Of a stretch of 64,000 nucleotides of DNA, positions 45,258 to 54,158 are shown in pieces; position 1 is the stretch's first letter; every line of letters starts with the position of its first letter. The position numbers were made by a program, and so were the translations under genes. Source of the DNA: Chryseobacterium sp. C-71 (lineage in GTDB: Bacteria; Bacteroidota; Bacteroidia; Flavobacteriales; Weeksellaceae); NCBI RefSeq assembly GCF_020911865.1, contig NZ_CP087131.1:3162001-3226000 (forward strand), read 5' to 3'. The notes beneath the pieces were generated by a model that worked only from the letters and a program-made list of their open reading frames with translations, had not been told where the DNA came from and did no database searches.

Positions 45258-45683
45258 ATGATGTTAAAGAAATTTTATAAATTCATCATTTTACCGTATA
45301 CCATTTTTCTGCTCTATCTGATGTTTTTCGGGATGGGGAGATTTCAGTATGATGAAAATGTCATAAGGATAGAACCGCTGTTTTCAACATTGAGCTACAT
45401 TGAAAATACAATTCGCTGGTGGGATATTATTCGTGTTGTTTTGGGGAATGTAGTGATGTTTATTCCTTTCGGGTTTTTGGGGTGGGTATTTCCTCAGATA
45501 AAAGATTTGAAAAATACTCTTATAACATTTGTTTCTGCCATTGTTATTGTAGAAGCTCTTCAATACTTTTCAAGATTGGGTATTTTTGAGGTGGATGATG
45601 TCATTCTCAATACTTTTGGAGTTTATTTGGGTTGGCGGATGTGCAGGTTTATTGAATTTCGTTTTAAATCTTTGGTTGTATAA
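45258..45683 (+). CDS. VanZ-like membrane protein
   Basis: A 141-residue protein with four hydrophobic helices. The VanZ-family sequence includes GNVVMFIPFGFLGWVFP and the polar DDVILNTFGVYLGW near the C-terminus. Its promoter element TAACTTTG (45247-45254) ends only three bases before the ATG at 45258, so the mRNA may be leaderless; a second ATG at 45261 is possible. VanZ homologues outside resistance clusters have no settled role. Confidence 0.82.
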   Translation: MMLKKFYKFIILPYTIFLLYLMFFGMGRFQYDENVIRIEPLFSTLSYIENTIRWWDIIRVVLGNVVMFIPFGFLGWVFPQIKDLKNTLITFVSAIVIVEALQYFSRLGIFEVDDVILNTFGVYLGWRMCRFIEFRFKSLVV

Positions 45684-45699
45684 TTAATGATTTAATTTT

Positions 45700-45747
45700 G
45701 CTAAAACGCTAAAACGCTAAAACGCTAAAACGCTAAAACGCTAAAAC
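45700..45747. repeat. Perfect 8-bp tandem repeat, six copies
   Basis: The unit GCTAAAAC is repeated six times without error between the convergent vanZ-like and proC genes. It is not coding and lies outside promoters, so phase variation is unlikely. Confidence 0.95.
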
Positions 45748-45754
45748 GAAAATC

Positions 45755-46558
45755 CTATCCATTCAATTCTTTGGCTCTCTTTTCGGCATTTAAAATTCCT
45801 TTTTGTAAAATCTCTTTGAAGTTATTGTCTTCAAATGTCTTCAAAGCCGCTTCTGTAGTTCCGCCTTTAGAAGCTACATCTTTGATGAGTTCCTCCAAGT
45901 TTTTTTCGGAATTATTGATTAGATGATAAGCGCCAAGCATGGTTTGCTTCACGAAAAGTTTAGAAAGATTTTCATCGATTCCCATCTGAGTTCCGGCTTT
46001 TATCATGGCGTCAACGATATAATAGAAATAAGCCGGTCCGCTTCCGGAAAGTGCGGTAACGCCGTCTAGTAAATCTTCATTTTCGAGATAAACAGATCTT
46101 CCGGTGCTGTTTAAAAGTCTTTCAACATTCATCAATTCATTGAAAGTAATTCCTTCTGCAGAGGTGTATCCTGTGATTCCCATTCCCAAAAGAGTAGGAG
46201 AGTTCGGCATTGCTCTTACAACCGATTGATGGTTGAGTAATTTTTGAATCTTCCCGATTTTGATTCCTGCCATGATGGAAAGAACCATCTGGTTTTCTTT
46301 TAATTTAAATTTAAAATTTTCTGCAACTTGTTGAAAGTCCTGTGGTTTTACTGCGATGATAATTAAATCTGCATCTAATTCTTCAACATTATCAAAAATT
46401 GAAATTTTTGAATTTGGGAACTCTTCAGAAATCTTCTGAATTTTAGATTGGTTTCTTGTAATGAGATGAAGGTTTTCAGGTTTTATCAATTCGTATTTCA
46501 GAAAAGATTTAGAAAAAGATAAGCCCATATTTCCGGCTCCGATGATGGCTATTTTCAT
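45755..46558 (-). CDS. proC: Pyrroline-5-carboxylate reductase
   Basis: Last step of proline synthesis: reduces pyrroline 5-carboxylate with NAD(P)H. It is 267 residues long. The Rossmann start is AIIGAGNMGLSF, with VKPQDF near residue 72, VVRAMPNSPTLLGMG near 115, and the signature LSGSGPAYFYYIVDAM near 170, followed by the C-terminal VASKGGTTEAAL motif. It is monocistronic. Confidence 0.96.
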   Translation of the reverse strand: MKIAIIGAGNMGLSFSKSFLKYELIKPENLHLITRNQSKIQKISEEFPNSKISIFDNVEELDADLIIIAVKPQDFQQVAENFKFKLKENQMVLSIMAGIKIGKIQKLLNHQSVVRAMPNSPTLLGMGITGYTSAEGITFNELMNVERLLNSTGRSVYLENEDLLDGVTALSGSGPAYFYYIVDAMIKAGTQMGIDENLSKLFVKQTMLGAYHLINNSEKNLEELIKDVASKGGTTEAALKTFEDNNFKEILQKGILNAEKRAKELNG

Positions 46559-46732
46559 TTGTGTGTTGTTTAATGGTATTTTTAAAATATTGTTTCTTGA
46601 TTTTAGATTAGATTCTTCAAGAATTTCTCATTACATATTGCTAAGTTAATTTTTTATGTTGAAATTTATAGTTAGTATAATATTCTAATTTATAAAAATT
46701 TGCAAATATTTTAGTGATTTAAAATAATTTCT

Positions 46733-47209
46733 ATGAAAAAAGCTATCATTATTTGTTGTGTGATATTCGTTTTTTTAGGTGTCTTGTTTGTGGTTTTTTT
46801 TGGTAAAACAACTGTGAAAAAACAAACCTCAACATCAATAAAGGCATATCAATATGAAGAATCTCCTTTCTATAAAGATGTTCTTACAAGTAATAAAACT
46901 ATTTATCTAAATATTTTGACATCAGATAGTCCATATTCTATTGAGAGATATGAAGAACTTATGAAAGATAGCACCAAGATAGTTTATAATATTTTTACTG
47001 ATAATGATTCTGTAGTAATAAAAAGTGCCATTGAAAAATTTGGGATAAAAAATGATATTACTTTAGAAAATTATTACTACCAAGAGGAGATTTTGAAAAA
47101 TATTTATTCTGATAGAAATATTTCTTTCGGGGGATTTATAGAAATATCAGATTACAGTACACCCAAAACGTTTATTTTTGATAAACAAAAGTTGAAAGAT
47201 AGCTTTTAA
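46733..47209 (+). CDS. Membrane-anchored small protein of unknown function
   Basis: A 158-residue protein with one N-terminal hydrophobic helix (about residues 4-24) and an extracytoplasmic domain. The segments TIYLNILTSDSPYS and STPKTFIFDKQKL vaguely resemble the first and last strands of a thioredoxin fold, but no Cys pair exists in the domain. The coding sequence is unusually AT-rich compared with proC and murB, which might mean recent acquisition or weak selection. It ends at a terminator shared with murB. Confidence 0.6.
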   Translation: MKKAIIICCVIFVFLGVLFVVFFGKTTVKKQTSTSIKAYQYEESPFYKDVLTSNKTIYLNILTSDSPYSIERYEELMKDSTKIVYNIFTDNDSVVIKSAIEKFGIKNDITLENYYYQEEILKNIYSDRNISFGGFIEISDYSTPKTFIFDKQKLKDSF

Positions 47210-47215
47210 ATGACC

Positions 47216-47248
47216 AAATGCTTCGTGTAAATTACCGAGGCATTTTTT
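47216..47248 (+). terminator. Terminator between the small protein gene and murB
   Basis: Stem AAATGCTTCG/CGAGGCATTT (one G-T pair) followed by a T run. The T run overlaps the murB stop codon (47247-47249). Confidence 0.7.
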
Positions 47249-48260
47249 ATATAATATTAACCTCCCTTTCCAACTCAATCCCAAACTTATCTTTCACAGA
47301 GTCAATAATCATCGTCGAAAAATCAAAAATTTCTTTTCCGGTTGCGTTTCCGGTTGCATTGATGATGACTAAAGATTGTAATTTGTGTGAAGCCACGTTT
47401 CCGATTTGTTTTCCTTTCCAGCCGCATTGTTCGATGAGCCAGCCTGCAGGAACTTTCACAAAGTCTCTGTTCGGATATCCTTGAATATTTTCAAATTTCT
47501 GCGTTAATTCTTCAAATTGAGTTAAGGGAATGGTTGGGTTTTTAAAAAAACTCCCTGCATTTCCAATCACTTTCGGGTCGGGTAATTTGCTTTGTCTGAT
47601 ATTGATGACAACTTTTGAAATATCCTGAATGGTAGGATTTTCAATATCTAAATTTTGTAATTCAGATTGTATAGCGCCGTATTCTGTTTTAATTAAATGA
47701 TTGTCTGTTGTTAATCTGAAAGTTACTTCCAAAATTACATATTTTCCTTTTCCTTCCTGTTTGAAAATAGAATCTCTGTACCCAAATCTGCACTGTTCTG
47801 CGCTTAAAGTTTCGAGTTCAATTGTTTCTAAATTTAAAACTTTACATTCTACAAATACATCTTTTATTTCAGTTCCGTATGCTCCGATATTTTGCATCGG
47901 TGAAGTTCCTACATTTCCCGGAATAAGAGAAAGGTTTTCTAATCCGCCGTAGTTTTTATTTAAACAAAACATGACGAATTCATGCCAGTTTTCTCCGGCT
48001 TGTGCGGTTACTAAAACTTCATTCTCGTTGATGATTTCTTCTGAAATTCCTTTTAAATGAAGCTGAATTGCCAATCCTTCAAAATCTTTCGTTAACAAAA
48101 TGTTGCTTCCGCCTCCAATAAAAAGCAGTGGGAGAGTTTTAATGTTTGAGAGTTTTAGCGTTTCTTTTAATTCATCAACAGAATTTACTTCTGCAAAATA
48201 TCTGGCGTTTGCTTCTACACCGAAAGTGTTGTAAGGTTTTAAAGAAAAATTTTCGTGCAT
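47247..48260 (-). CDS. murB: UDP-N-acetylenolpyruvoylglucosamine reductase
   Basis: Reduces the enolpyruvyl group to make UDP-N-acetylmuramic acid for peptidoglycan. It is 337 residues long. The FAD domain has FIGGGSNILLTKDFEG near residue 47 and PGNVGTSPMQNIGAYG near 115, and the active-site Ser region is NAGSFFKNPTIP near 230. The type I layout with the YG loop is consistent with the length. The gene stands alone, apart from the mur cluster. Confidence 0.95.
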   Translation of the reverse strand: MHENFSLKPYNTFGVEANARYFAEVNSVDELKETLKLSNIKTLPLLFIGGGSNILLTKDFEGLAIQLHLKGISEEIINENEVLVTAQAGENWHEFVMFCLNKNYGGLENLSLIPGNVGTSPMQNIGAYGTEIKDVFVECKVLNLETIELETLSAEQCRFGYRDSIFKQEGKGKYVILEVTFRLTTDNHLIKTEYGAIQSELQNLDIENPTIQDISKVVINIRQSKLPDPKVIGNAGSFFKNPTIPLTQFEELTQKFENIQGYPNRDFVKVPAGWLIEQCGWKGKQIGNVASHKLQSLVIINATGNATGKEIFDFSTMIIDSVKDKFGIELEREVNII

Positions 48261-48310
48261 TGAAAAGAAGATATTTAGAATTAATTTAAGCTAAAATGTA
48301 GATTATAAAT

Positions 48311-48790
48311 TTAGGGTTGCTCAGGTGAAAGGTTTTCTAATTTGATTTTGAATTTTTCAAATTGTCTGTAATGGGTATCGCTGTAAGCATTCACAAAAAC
48401 ATGAGATTTTTTTGTGGTCTTAATCTGAAAAGTTTCATCAATTCCGTCAATCGGTTGAATGCTGGGCGAACTTTCAATTAAGCCCAAGTCTTTGATTTTA
48501 ATAGAAGAAATCAGGTTCTTCCAGATTTGAGGAGTAATTGCTCTGTGCCATTCATTATGTTTTTGATTGGCAGTCATTCCGCTTTCAAAATGAATAGAAT
48601 CTTGAGTGATTTTGTAGCTGCTATAGTTTCCTAATTGTCCGCCAACATTTGATAAGCTGATGAAAGTAATTTCTTCAGGATCTTTTGGTGAGGGTTTATT
48701 TTCAAAACTTTTTTCGCTGCAAGAAAAAAATGTCAACAGTGAAAACATAGATAAGATTACTCTTAAAGCATTTGTTTTTACTGTTGACAT
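48311..48790 (-). CDS. Small lipoprotein
   Basis: A 159-residue lipoprotein with signal ending TFFSC (Cys24), then a Pro/Lys-rich linker. The mature domain shows ITFISLSNVGGQLGNYSSYKI and HEWH-like NEWHRAITPQIWKNLI. This type occurs in Flavobacteriia as a conserved hypothetical. It starts 15 bp after the stop of the aminotransferase gene on the same strand and may be co-transcribed with it. Confidence 0.7.
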   Translation of the reverse strand: MSTVKTNALRVILSMFSLLTFFSCSEKSFENKPSPKDPEEITFISLSNVGGQLGNYSSYKITQDSIHFESGMTANQKHNEWHRAITPQIWKNLISSIKIKDLGLIESSPSIQPIDGIDETFQIKTTKKSHVFVNAYSDTHYRQFEKFKIKLENLSPEQP

Positions 48791-48805
48791 AATATGTAAA
48801 GTTTG

Positions 48806-50011
48806 TTAATGACGTTTGTCTGAATTGTAATTTTCTAACGCAGCCTGCAGTATCGCAACGCTTTTTCTTAAATCCTGTTCTTTAAGAACGTAAGCAATTC
48901 TTACTTGTTTTTTTCCTAATTCAGGATTGCTGTAAAACCCACCCGCTGGTGCAATCATGATGGTTTCGTTATTCAAAGAATATTTTTCTAATAACCACTG
49001 AGCGAATATTTCTGTATCATCCACCGGAAGCTCGGCTACACAATAAAAAGCGCCTTTAGGTTTCGGGCAAATCACACCAGGAATAGCGTTTAATAGATCG
49101 ACCAAAACATTTCTTCTATGAGTGTATTCTTCTCTTACTGCTCTGATGTAGGCTCCGTCATTTTGATGAGCGGCAGTTGCTGCGATTTGTCCTAAAAGAA
49201 CAGGGCTCAATCTCGCCTGTGCAAAAAGCATCGCTGCATCATGAATTTTTTTAGAGCGGGTTAGAAGGCATCCGATTCTTACCCCACACATTGAGTAACG
49301 CTTAGATTCTGAATCGATGATAATGCAGTTTTCGCTTAATTCGGGAAAAGCCAGCATAGAAATTTGCTGTTTCCCATCATAAACGTATTCTCTGTAAACT
49401 TCATCTGAAATAATGACAATATCATATTTTAAAGCAATCTCTGCCAATTGCTGAAGTTCTTCTCTTGTATATAAATACCCGGTTGGGTTTCCTGGGTTGC
49501 AAATGACGATTGCTCTTGTTTTTGCAGTGATTTTTTTCTCAAATTCTTCAATCGGAGGCAATGCAAATCCGGTGTCGATTGTAGAAGGTACTGCAACTAC
49601 ATTTACATTGAAGGTGCTGGTGAAACCATTGTAATTTGCATAATAAGGTTCCGGAATAATCACTTCGTCACCATCGTCACATAGTGTAGAAATTGCAAAA
49701 TTCAAAGCTTCAGATCCGCCATTGGTTACAATGAAGTTATCTGGCGTTAAATCTGTAAAGTCTAAGGAGTGATAATACTCTGTCAATGCTTTTCTGTACT
49801 CAATATTTCCCTCTGATAAAGCGTATTCCAATACTTTTAAATCAATATTTTTTAAAGCATTAAGAGCTGTTTCCGGAGTTTCGATATCGGGTTGCCCGAT
49901 ATTTAGGTGATAAACTTTAGTTCCTCTTTGTTTTGCCTGAAGGGCGAATGGAACCAGTTTTCTTACCGGTGAAGGTGGCATCTGTTGTGCTCTGTTTGAG
50001 ATGTTCGGCAT
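48806..50011 (-). CDS. Pyridoxal-phosphate-dependent aminotransferase, class I/II
   Basis: A 401-residue aspartate-family aminotransferase (fold type I). It has TNGGSEALNFAI near residue 97, NPGNPTGYLYTREEL near 176, ISDEVYREYVYDG near 206, and the PLP-binding Lys in DSESKRYSMCGVRIG near 239. The amino acid preference cannot be read; AspC/PatA-like enzymes are closest. The downstream lipoprotein gene lies 15 bp away. Confidence 0.9.
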   Translation of the reverse strand: MPNISNRAQQMPPSPVRKLVPFALQAKQRGTKVYHLNIGQPDIETPETALNALKNIDLKVLEYALSEGNIEYRKALTEYYHSLDFTDLTPDNFIVTNGGSEALNFAISTLCDDGDEVIIPEPYYANYNGFTSTFNVNVVAVPSTIDTGFALPPIEEFEKKITAKTRAIVICNPGNPTGYLYTREELQQLAEIALKYDIVIISDEVYREYVYDGKQQISMLAFPELSENCIIIDSESKRYSMCGVRIGCLLTRSKKIHDAAMLFAQARLSPVLLGQIAATAAHQNDGAYIRAVREEYTHRRNVLVDLLNAIPGVICPKPKGAFYCVAELPVDDTEIFAQWLLEKYSLNNETIMIAPAGGFYSNPELGKKQVRIAYVLKEQDLRKSVAILQAALENYNSDKRH

Positions 50012-50245
50012 TGTTTAAAATTTGTATGCACAAAAATAAGATTAAATTCTTAATAAGTGAAATGCAAATGCTGGAATGTAATATTTTAATTTAATATTAA
50101 ATAATGTTTAATGTTTTACTATTATTTGTTAATTAAACTTTTTCATTTATTTATTTTGGTGTTGTTTTGTTATTTTTAACCAATTATTTAAATTATTTAA
50201 TTTGTGTTAAATTAAATTAATGTTTTGTGATTTGTTTAAATTAAA

Positions 50246-50275
50246 TTGTTTTATTGTGATTTATTTTTAAATTTG
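50246..50275 (+). promoter_or_regulatory. Promoter of the T9SS cargo gene
   Basis: TTG (50246-50248), 19-nt spacer, TAAATTTG (50268-50275): full consensus, 19 nt before the ATG. The rest of the very AT-rich gap 50012-50294 shows no gene. Confidence 0.75.
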
Positions 50276-50294
50276 CGAAGTTTAAATTAATAAT

Positions 50295-52802
50295 ATGAAA
50301 ATAAATCGATTTTTGGGAATTGCTAGTTTGGTTTTTGTGTTAGCTTCCTCAGGCTTATCGGCTCAGTACTATTATCCTGTAGCATTATCAGGTGGGTTTA
50401 ATGGTGATGCAATTGCAAATGGCGTTGGACCAGCGGCATCAAGTACAACTATCCCCATAGACAACGGGAGTTCTACAACGGAAAATAATGCCTATTTGTC
50501 CAAAGATTATCAACCAACAGCAGCAAGTCCAGTACTTACTTTTGGACTTCCGATTACTGGTCAGTTTTGGGGTGCTGTAACCACAACGCAAGGACTTACT
50601 TATCAGTTAGCTCCTTACACTGGTCAAAATACTTTAAAATTAAGTGCTACTGGTGATACGGGAACTCTTTCGTTTGCGACAGCTACTGCTGCATATAATT
50701 TATATCTCTTGACAACTGGTGGTGGTGGCTCTGGTGTTTTGAGTGCAGTAGTAAATTTTAGTGATGGTACCACTCAAACATTTACCGGCTTGGCTGTTTC
50801 AGATTGGTACGGTGCAACCGGATTTGCAATACAAGGTATTGGTAGAGTGAAAATTGATACTGATGTAGTTGATGCAGCTGGTGGCACAAATCCTAGGATG
50901 TATCAAATTCCTATGGCAATAGATGCTGCTAATCAATCTAAAACTATTACAAGTGTTGCTATAACTAAAACATCTGGTTCTGGACTACTTAGTGTATTTG
51001 CTATTTCCGCAGATAAATACAGTTCTTGTGTTGCACCAACTGCAATTACGGCGTCTGCAATTGCTGCAACTTCTGCCACTGTAAGTTGGACTGCACCGTC
51101 AACGCCACCAAGTAATTATGATGTATATTATACTTCTGCTACTGTTGCACCAAGTAGCACTGCTGCACCTTCTGTCGCTGGAGTTACTGGGATAACAACA
51201 TCAATTGGTGCATTAGTACCTAATACTCAATACTATGTATGGGTAAGGTCAAACTGTGGTGCTACAACAGGAGAGTGGGCATACGGAACAAATTTTAAAT
51301 CAGCTTGCGGTGCGGTGACATCACTGTCTGAAAATTTTGATGCCTATGCAGCAGCAGCTGTATTGCCTGATTGTTGGGGTAGACTTGTTACGACGGGTAC
51401 TTTATCGATTAGTAGTACTTCTCCTGCATCTGGAAGTAGAAATGTCTATCAGACGAGTTCGACATCACAAGTGCCAACAACTGCAGTTTTGCCTGCATTA
51501 AGTAATATTAATGCAGGTACTCGTTGGCTAAAATTGAAAGCTAGAGTAAGTGCTGCAACAGGTACTTTAAATGTAGGTTATGTAACAAATGCTACAGATC
51601 CAAGTACGTTTGTGTTATTAAAGTCTCTAAGTATAGCAAATACCACTTATATTACAAATTTTGATTATGGTGTAGTTATACCTTCTACGGTTCCTGCTAA
51701 TGCAAGATTGGCAATAAGAAATACAGCGGATGGAAAAGGGTATTATTGGGATGATGTTGTCTGGGAGCCTATACCTTCTTGTTTACCTCCATCAGATATC
51801 ACTTTGGCTAATGCCGGTGTAAACTCGGTAGATGTTTCATGGACGGCTCCAAGTACTGGTGCAGCGAATGGTTATGAATATTTCTACACTCCTGTAAGTA
51901 CATTTGTTCCTAATGCTTCGACTCCTGCAAGCGGAACTTTCCCTGCAAACACTGTCTTTGGTGTTATTTCAGGATTAAATGCAAGTCATTCTTACGATTT
52001 ATATATGCGGTCGGTCTGTAGTGGTACTGATAAAAGTACTTGGACTTACAAGGCAAGTTTCAAAACAACATGCGGTGCGACGCCATCATTATTTGAAGAT
52101 TTTGAATCGTATGGATCTTCGGTTAGTATTGTACCAAATTGTTGGGCAAGAATTATCACAACAAGTGGCACACAGCAAATCAGCTCGACGACCCCGGCAT
52201 CTGGGATCAGAAATATTTATCAGTATAGTACGACTTCTCAAAATCCATCAGTGGTAGTTTTACCTGAGTTTTCAAATATCTCTGCAGGAACTCATAGATT
52301 AAGATTTAAAGCGAGAACGGGTACGGCGACAGGATCATTAAATGTGGGATATGTTACAAGTGCAACAGATGCTACAACATTTGTGAATATTCAGACATTA
52401 AGTCTCGCTAATACAAACTATACTTCTGGAGCTGAGTACATTGTTGAGATTCCAAATACAGTTCCTGCAAATGCAAGACTGGCAATCAAAAATACTGCAG
52501 ACAGTAAATCGTACTACTGGGATGATGTTATTTGGGAAGACAAAAACGCATTAAGCACAACAGAAACTTTAGTTAAAAAGAAACTTTCTATTCATCCAAA
52601 CCCTTTCAAAGATGTACTTTACATCTCAGAAACAAAAGATATCAAGTCTGTAATGATCTATGATGTTGCTGGGCGTGTAGTGAAACTAGTAAATGATTCT
52701 TCTAAAGAGATTCGTGTAAGCGACTTGAAAGAAGGAATGTATTTAGTAAAAGTAAACTTTAAGGACGGAAGTCAGTCTGTCACTAAAGCAATTAAGAGAT
52801 AA
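50295..52802 (+). CDS. T9SS-secreted multidomain protein with fibronectin III repeats
   Basis: An 835-residue secreted protein. The signal peptide ends near residue 23 (SGLSAQ). A Thr/Gly-rich N-terminal domain (about 25-240) is unrecognised. Two homologous units follow: FnIII plus a beta-sandwich ending YYWDDVVW (245-491) and FnIII plus the same ending YYWDDVIW (496-747). A type A T9SS sorting domain closes it (about 764-835: SIHPNPFKDVLYIS, DLKEGMYLVKVN). It is exported through the outer membrane by the type IX system and probably attached to the surface or released; an adhesin or carbohydrate-binding role is inferred only from the domains. Confidence 0.92.
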   Translation: MKINRFLGIASLVFVLASSGLSAQYYYPVALSGGFNGDAIANGVGPAASSTTIPIDNGSSTTENNAYLSKDYQPTAASPVLTFGLPITGQFWGAVTTTQGLTYQLAPYTGQNTLKLSATGDTGTLSFATATAAYNLYLLTTGGGGSGVLSAVVNFSDGTTQTFTGLAVSDWYGATGFAIQGIGRVKIDTDVVDAAGGTNPRMYQIPMAIDAANQSKTITSVAITKTSGSGLLSVFAISADKYSSCVAPTAITASAIAATSATVSWTAPSTPPSNYDVYYTSATVAPSSTAAPSVAGVTGITTSIGALVPNTQYYVWVRSNCGATTGEWAYGTNFKSACGAVTSLSENFDAYAAAAVLPDCWGRLVTTGTLSISSTSPASGSRNVYQTSSTSQVPTTAVLPALSNINAGTRWLKLKARVSAATGTLNVGYVTNATDPSTFVLLKSLSIANTTYITNFDYGVVIPSTVPANARLAIRNTADGKGYYWDDVVWEPIPSCLPPSDITLANAGVNSVDVSWTAPSTGAANGYEYFYTPVSTFVPNASTPASGTFPANTVFGVISGLNASHSYDLYMRSVCSGTDKSTWTYKASFKTTCGATPSLFEDFESYGSSVSIVPNCWARIITTSGTQQISSTTPASGIRNIYQYSTTSQNPSVVVLPEFSNISAGTHRLRFKARTGTATGSLNVGYVTSATDATTFVNIQTLSLANTNYTSGAEYIVEIPNTVPANARLAIKNTADSKSYYWDDVIWEDKNALSTTETLVKKKLSIHPNPFKDVLYISETKDIKSVMIYDVAGRVVKLVNDSSKEIRVSDLKEGMYLVKVNFKDGSQSVTKAIKR

Positions 52803-52827
52803 GCTATTTTTTTGAATTATTTTTTTT

Positions 52828-52858
52828 AGCAGCTATATGAAAGTATGGCTGCTTTTTT
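52828..52858 (+). terminator. Terminator of the T9SS cargo gene
   Basis: Inverted repeat AGCAGCTATA/TATGGCTGCT with one mismatch, then six T, 26 bp after the stop codon. Confidence 0.75.
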
Positions 52859-52901
52859 ATGTGCTACAATTTTTGTTAATTTGAAATCTAAATTTAAAGT
52901 C

Positions 52902-53357
52902 ATGCAAATTCCTGCGACATCTGTAGAAGATTATATTTCTCAAATTCCTGAAGAGAGACAAGAGGTTTTCAAAAAACTATTGGATACCATCACTGAAAAT
53001 TTACCGGAGGGCTTCCAAAAAGGATTGAGTTATGGGATGGTAGGTTGGCAAGTTCCTTTAGAAACCTATCCTGACGGTTACCATTGTGCGCCAGGCACAG
53101 CACTTCCATTTATGAGCGTGGCTTCACAGAAGAACTTTATCGCTCTGTATCACATGGGAATGTATGCAAAACCAGAGTTTTTAGATTGGTTTGTTGCTGA
53201 ATATCCGAAACACTCAAAAAGAAAGCTGGATATGGGGAAATCTTGTGTGCGTTTCAAAAAAATGGATGAAATTCCTTTCGAATTAATTGCTGAACTGAGT
53301 AAAAAAATGACTGTAGATGAATGGATCAATATTTATGAAACTAATTTTAAAAAATAG
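52902..53357 (+). CDS. DUF1801 domain protein
   Basis: A 151-residue cytoplasmic protein of the DUF1801/YdhG-like family. It has VEDYISQIPEERQEVFKKLLDTI at the start and then GLSYGMVGW and KSCVRFKKMDEIPFELIAEL. An in-frame ATG at 52845 would begin inside the terminator of the T9SS gene, so 52902 (MQIPATSVEDY) is chosen. The function is unknown. Its end overlaps the next gene in another frame by 23 bp. Confidence 0.85.
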   Translation: MQIPATSVEDYISQIPEERQEVFKKLLDTITENLPEGFQKGLSYGMVGWQVPLETYPDGYHCAPGTALPFMSVASQKNFIALYHMGMYAKPEFLDWFVAEYPKHSKRKLDMGKSCVRFKKMDEIPFELIAELSKKMTVDEWINIYETNFKK

Positions 53358-53988
53358 ATCATTCCTGAAATTAATCTCTTTTTTTGCAATTCTTCTTTTT
53401 GTTTTAAGTTGTAAAAATTCTCAAACTTCAGGTTTGAAGAATGGAGATTTACTTTTCGTCACCGCAAAAGAAAGCGGACTGTCGGGCGCAATTAATAATG
53501 TCACTCAAAAACAAAAAAACGCATCCTTCGATCATATCGGAATTTTACAAAAAGACAAAACAGGAATTTTTGTATTACACGCTGCTCCAAAAGGAGGCTC
53601 TCAAAAACAGAATTTCGATGGATTTCTAAAAGATCAGGCAAATGATGGTCAAAAAGTAGTGGTGTACAGATTAAAGCCTGAGTTTCAAAAGCTAATTCCT
53701 GACGCCATTGTAAAAGCTAATTCAATGTTAGGAAAACCTTATAATTTCAATTATATTTTAGACGAAAATTCTTATTACTGTTCAGATTATATCGAAAGGT
53801 CATTTAGAGAAAATCATATTTTTAAATTAGAACCCATGACTTTCATTGATCCTAAAACCGGAAAAATAAATACATTTTGGGAAGAGTTTTATGCTAAGAA
53901 AAATCTCAAAGTTCCCGAAGGTGAACCCGGGTGTAATCCCAACGGATTAGCCGCTTCAGATAAAATACAACGTATAAAAGAACTGTAA
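53335..53988 (+). CDS. YiiX-like NlpC/P60-family cysteine hydrolase, lipoprotein
   Basis: A 217-residue lipoprotein of the permuted NlpC/P60 (YiiX/YebB-like) group, which hydrolyses amide bonds in peptides or peptidoglycan. The signal ends FVLSC (about Cys26). Catalytic signature: NGDLLFVTAKESG, the His in SFDHIGIL and the Cys in YYCSDYIERSF, in the permuted order typical of the family. An ATG at 53317 is also in frame, but MKLILKNRSF gives a compact signal peptide. It overlaps the DUF1801 gene by 23 bp. Confidence 0.85.
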   Translation: MKLILKNRSFLKLISFFAILLFVLSCKNSQTSGLKNGDLLFVTAKESGLSGAINNVTQKQKNASFDHIGILQKDKTGIFVLHAAPKGGSQKQNFDGFLKDQANDGQKVVVYRLKPEFQKLIPDAIVKANSMLGKPYNFNYILDENSYYCSDYIERSFRENHIFKLEPMTFIDPKTGKINTFWEEFYAKKNLKVPEGEPGCNPNGLAASDKIQRIKEL

Positions 53989-53993
53989 ATACT

Positions 53994-54022
53994 AGAGAAA
54001 CTGAAAGGTTTCTCTTTTTTTT
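53994..54022 (+). terminator. Terminator of the DUF1801/YiiX-like unit
   Basis: 8-bp stem AGAGAAAC/GTTTCTCT with a six-base loop and a long T run. Confidence 0.82.
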
Positions 54023-54045
54023 AGGTTAAAATTAAAAAATATTAC

Positions 54046-54084
54046 TCTACTAATTTGGTAGACTAATATTTTTTTATACTTTTG
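54046..54084 (+). promoter_or_regulatory. Promoter of the NIL gene with an overlapping palindromic operator
   Basis: TTG (54055-54057), 19-nt spacer, TACTTTTG (54077-54084): full consensus. A 17-bp palindrome TCTAC-TAATTTG-GTAGA (54046-54062) covers the -33 element, so a bound dimer would block transcription. An Rrf2/CymR-like sulfur regulator is a guess based on the gene behind it. Confidence 0.6.
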
Positions 54085-54158
54085 TCAAAGAATTAACGGA
54101 TAAATATTTCAAAACATGTAATTCAGAAAGTATTGTTTAATCAAAAATTGTTTTAGTT

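Noticed and set aside
45700..45747. The tandem 8-bp repeat as a CRISPR array.
   Set aside because: The units are contiguous with no spacers and too short.
48311..48790. The small lipoprotein as an immunity protein or part of a toxin pair.
   Set aside because: There is no toxin-like neighbour. It is simply downstream of an aminotransferase gene.
50012..50294. Very AT-rich gap as a possible origin or nucleoid site.
   Set aside because: No DnaA boxes or iterons were seen. Low GC alone is normal before genes in this genome; only the T9SS promoter is supported.
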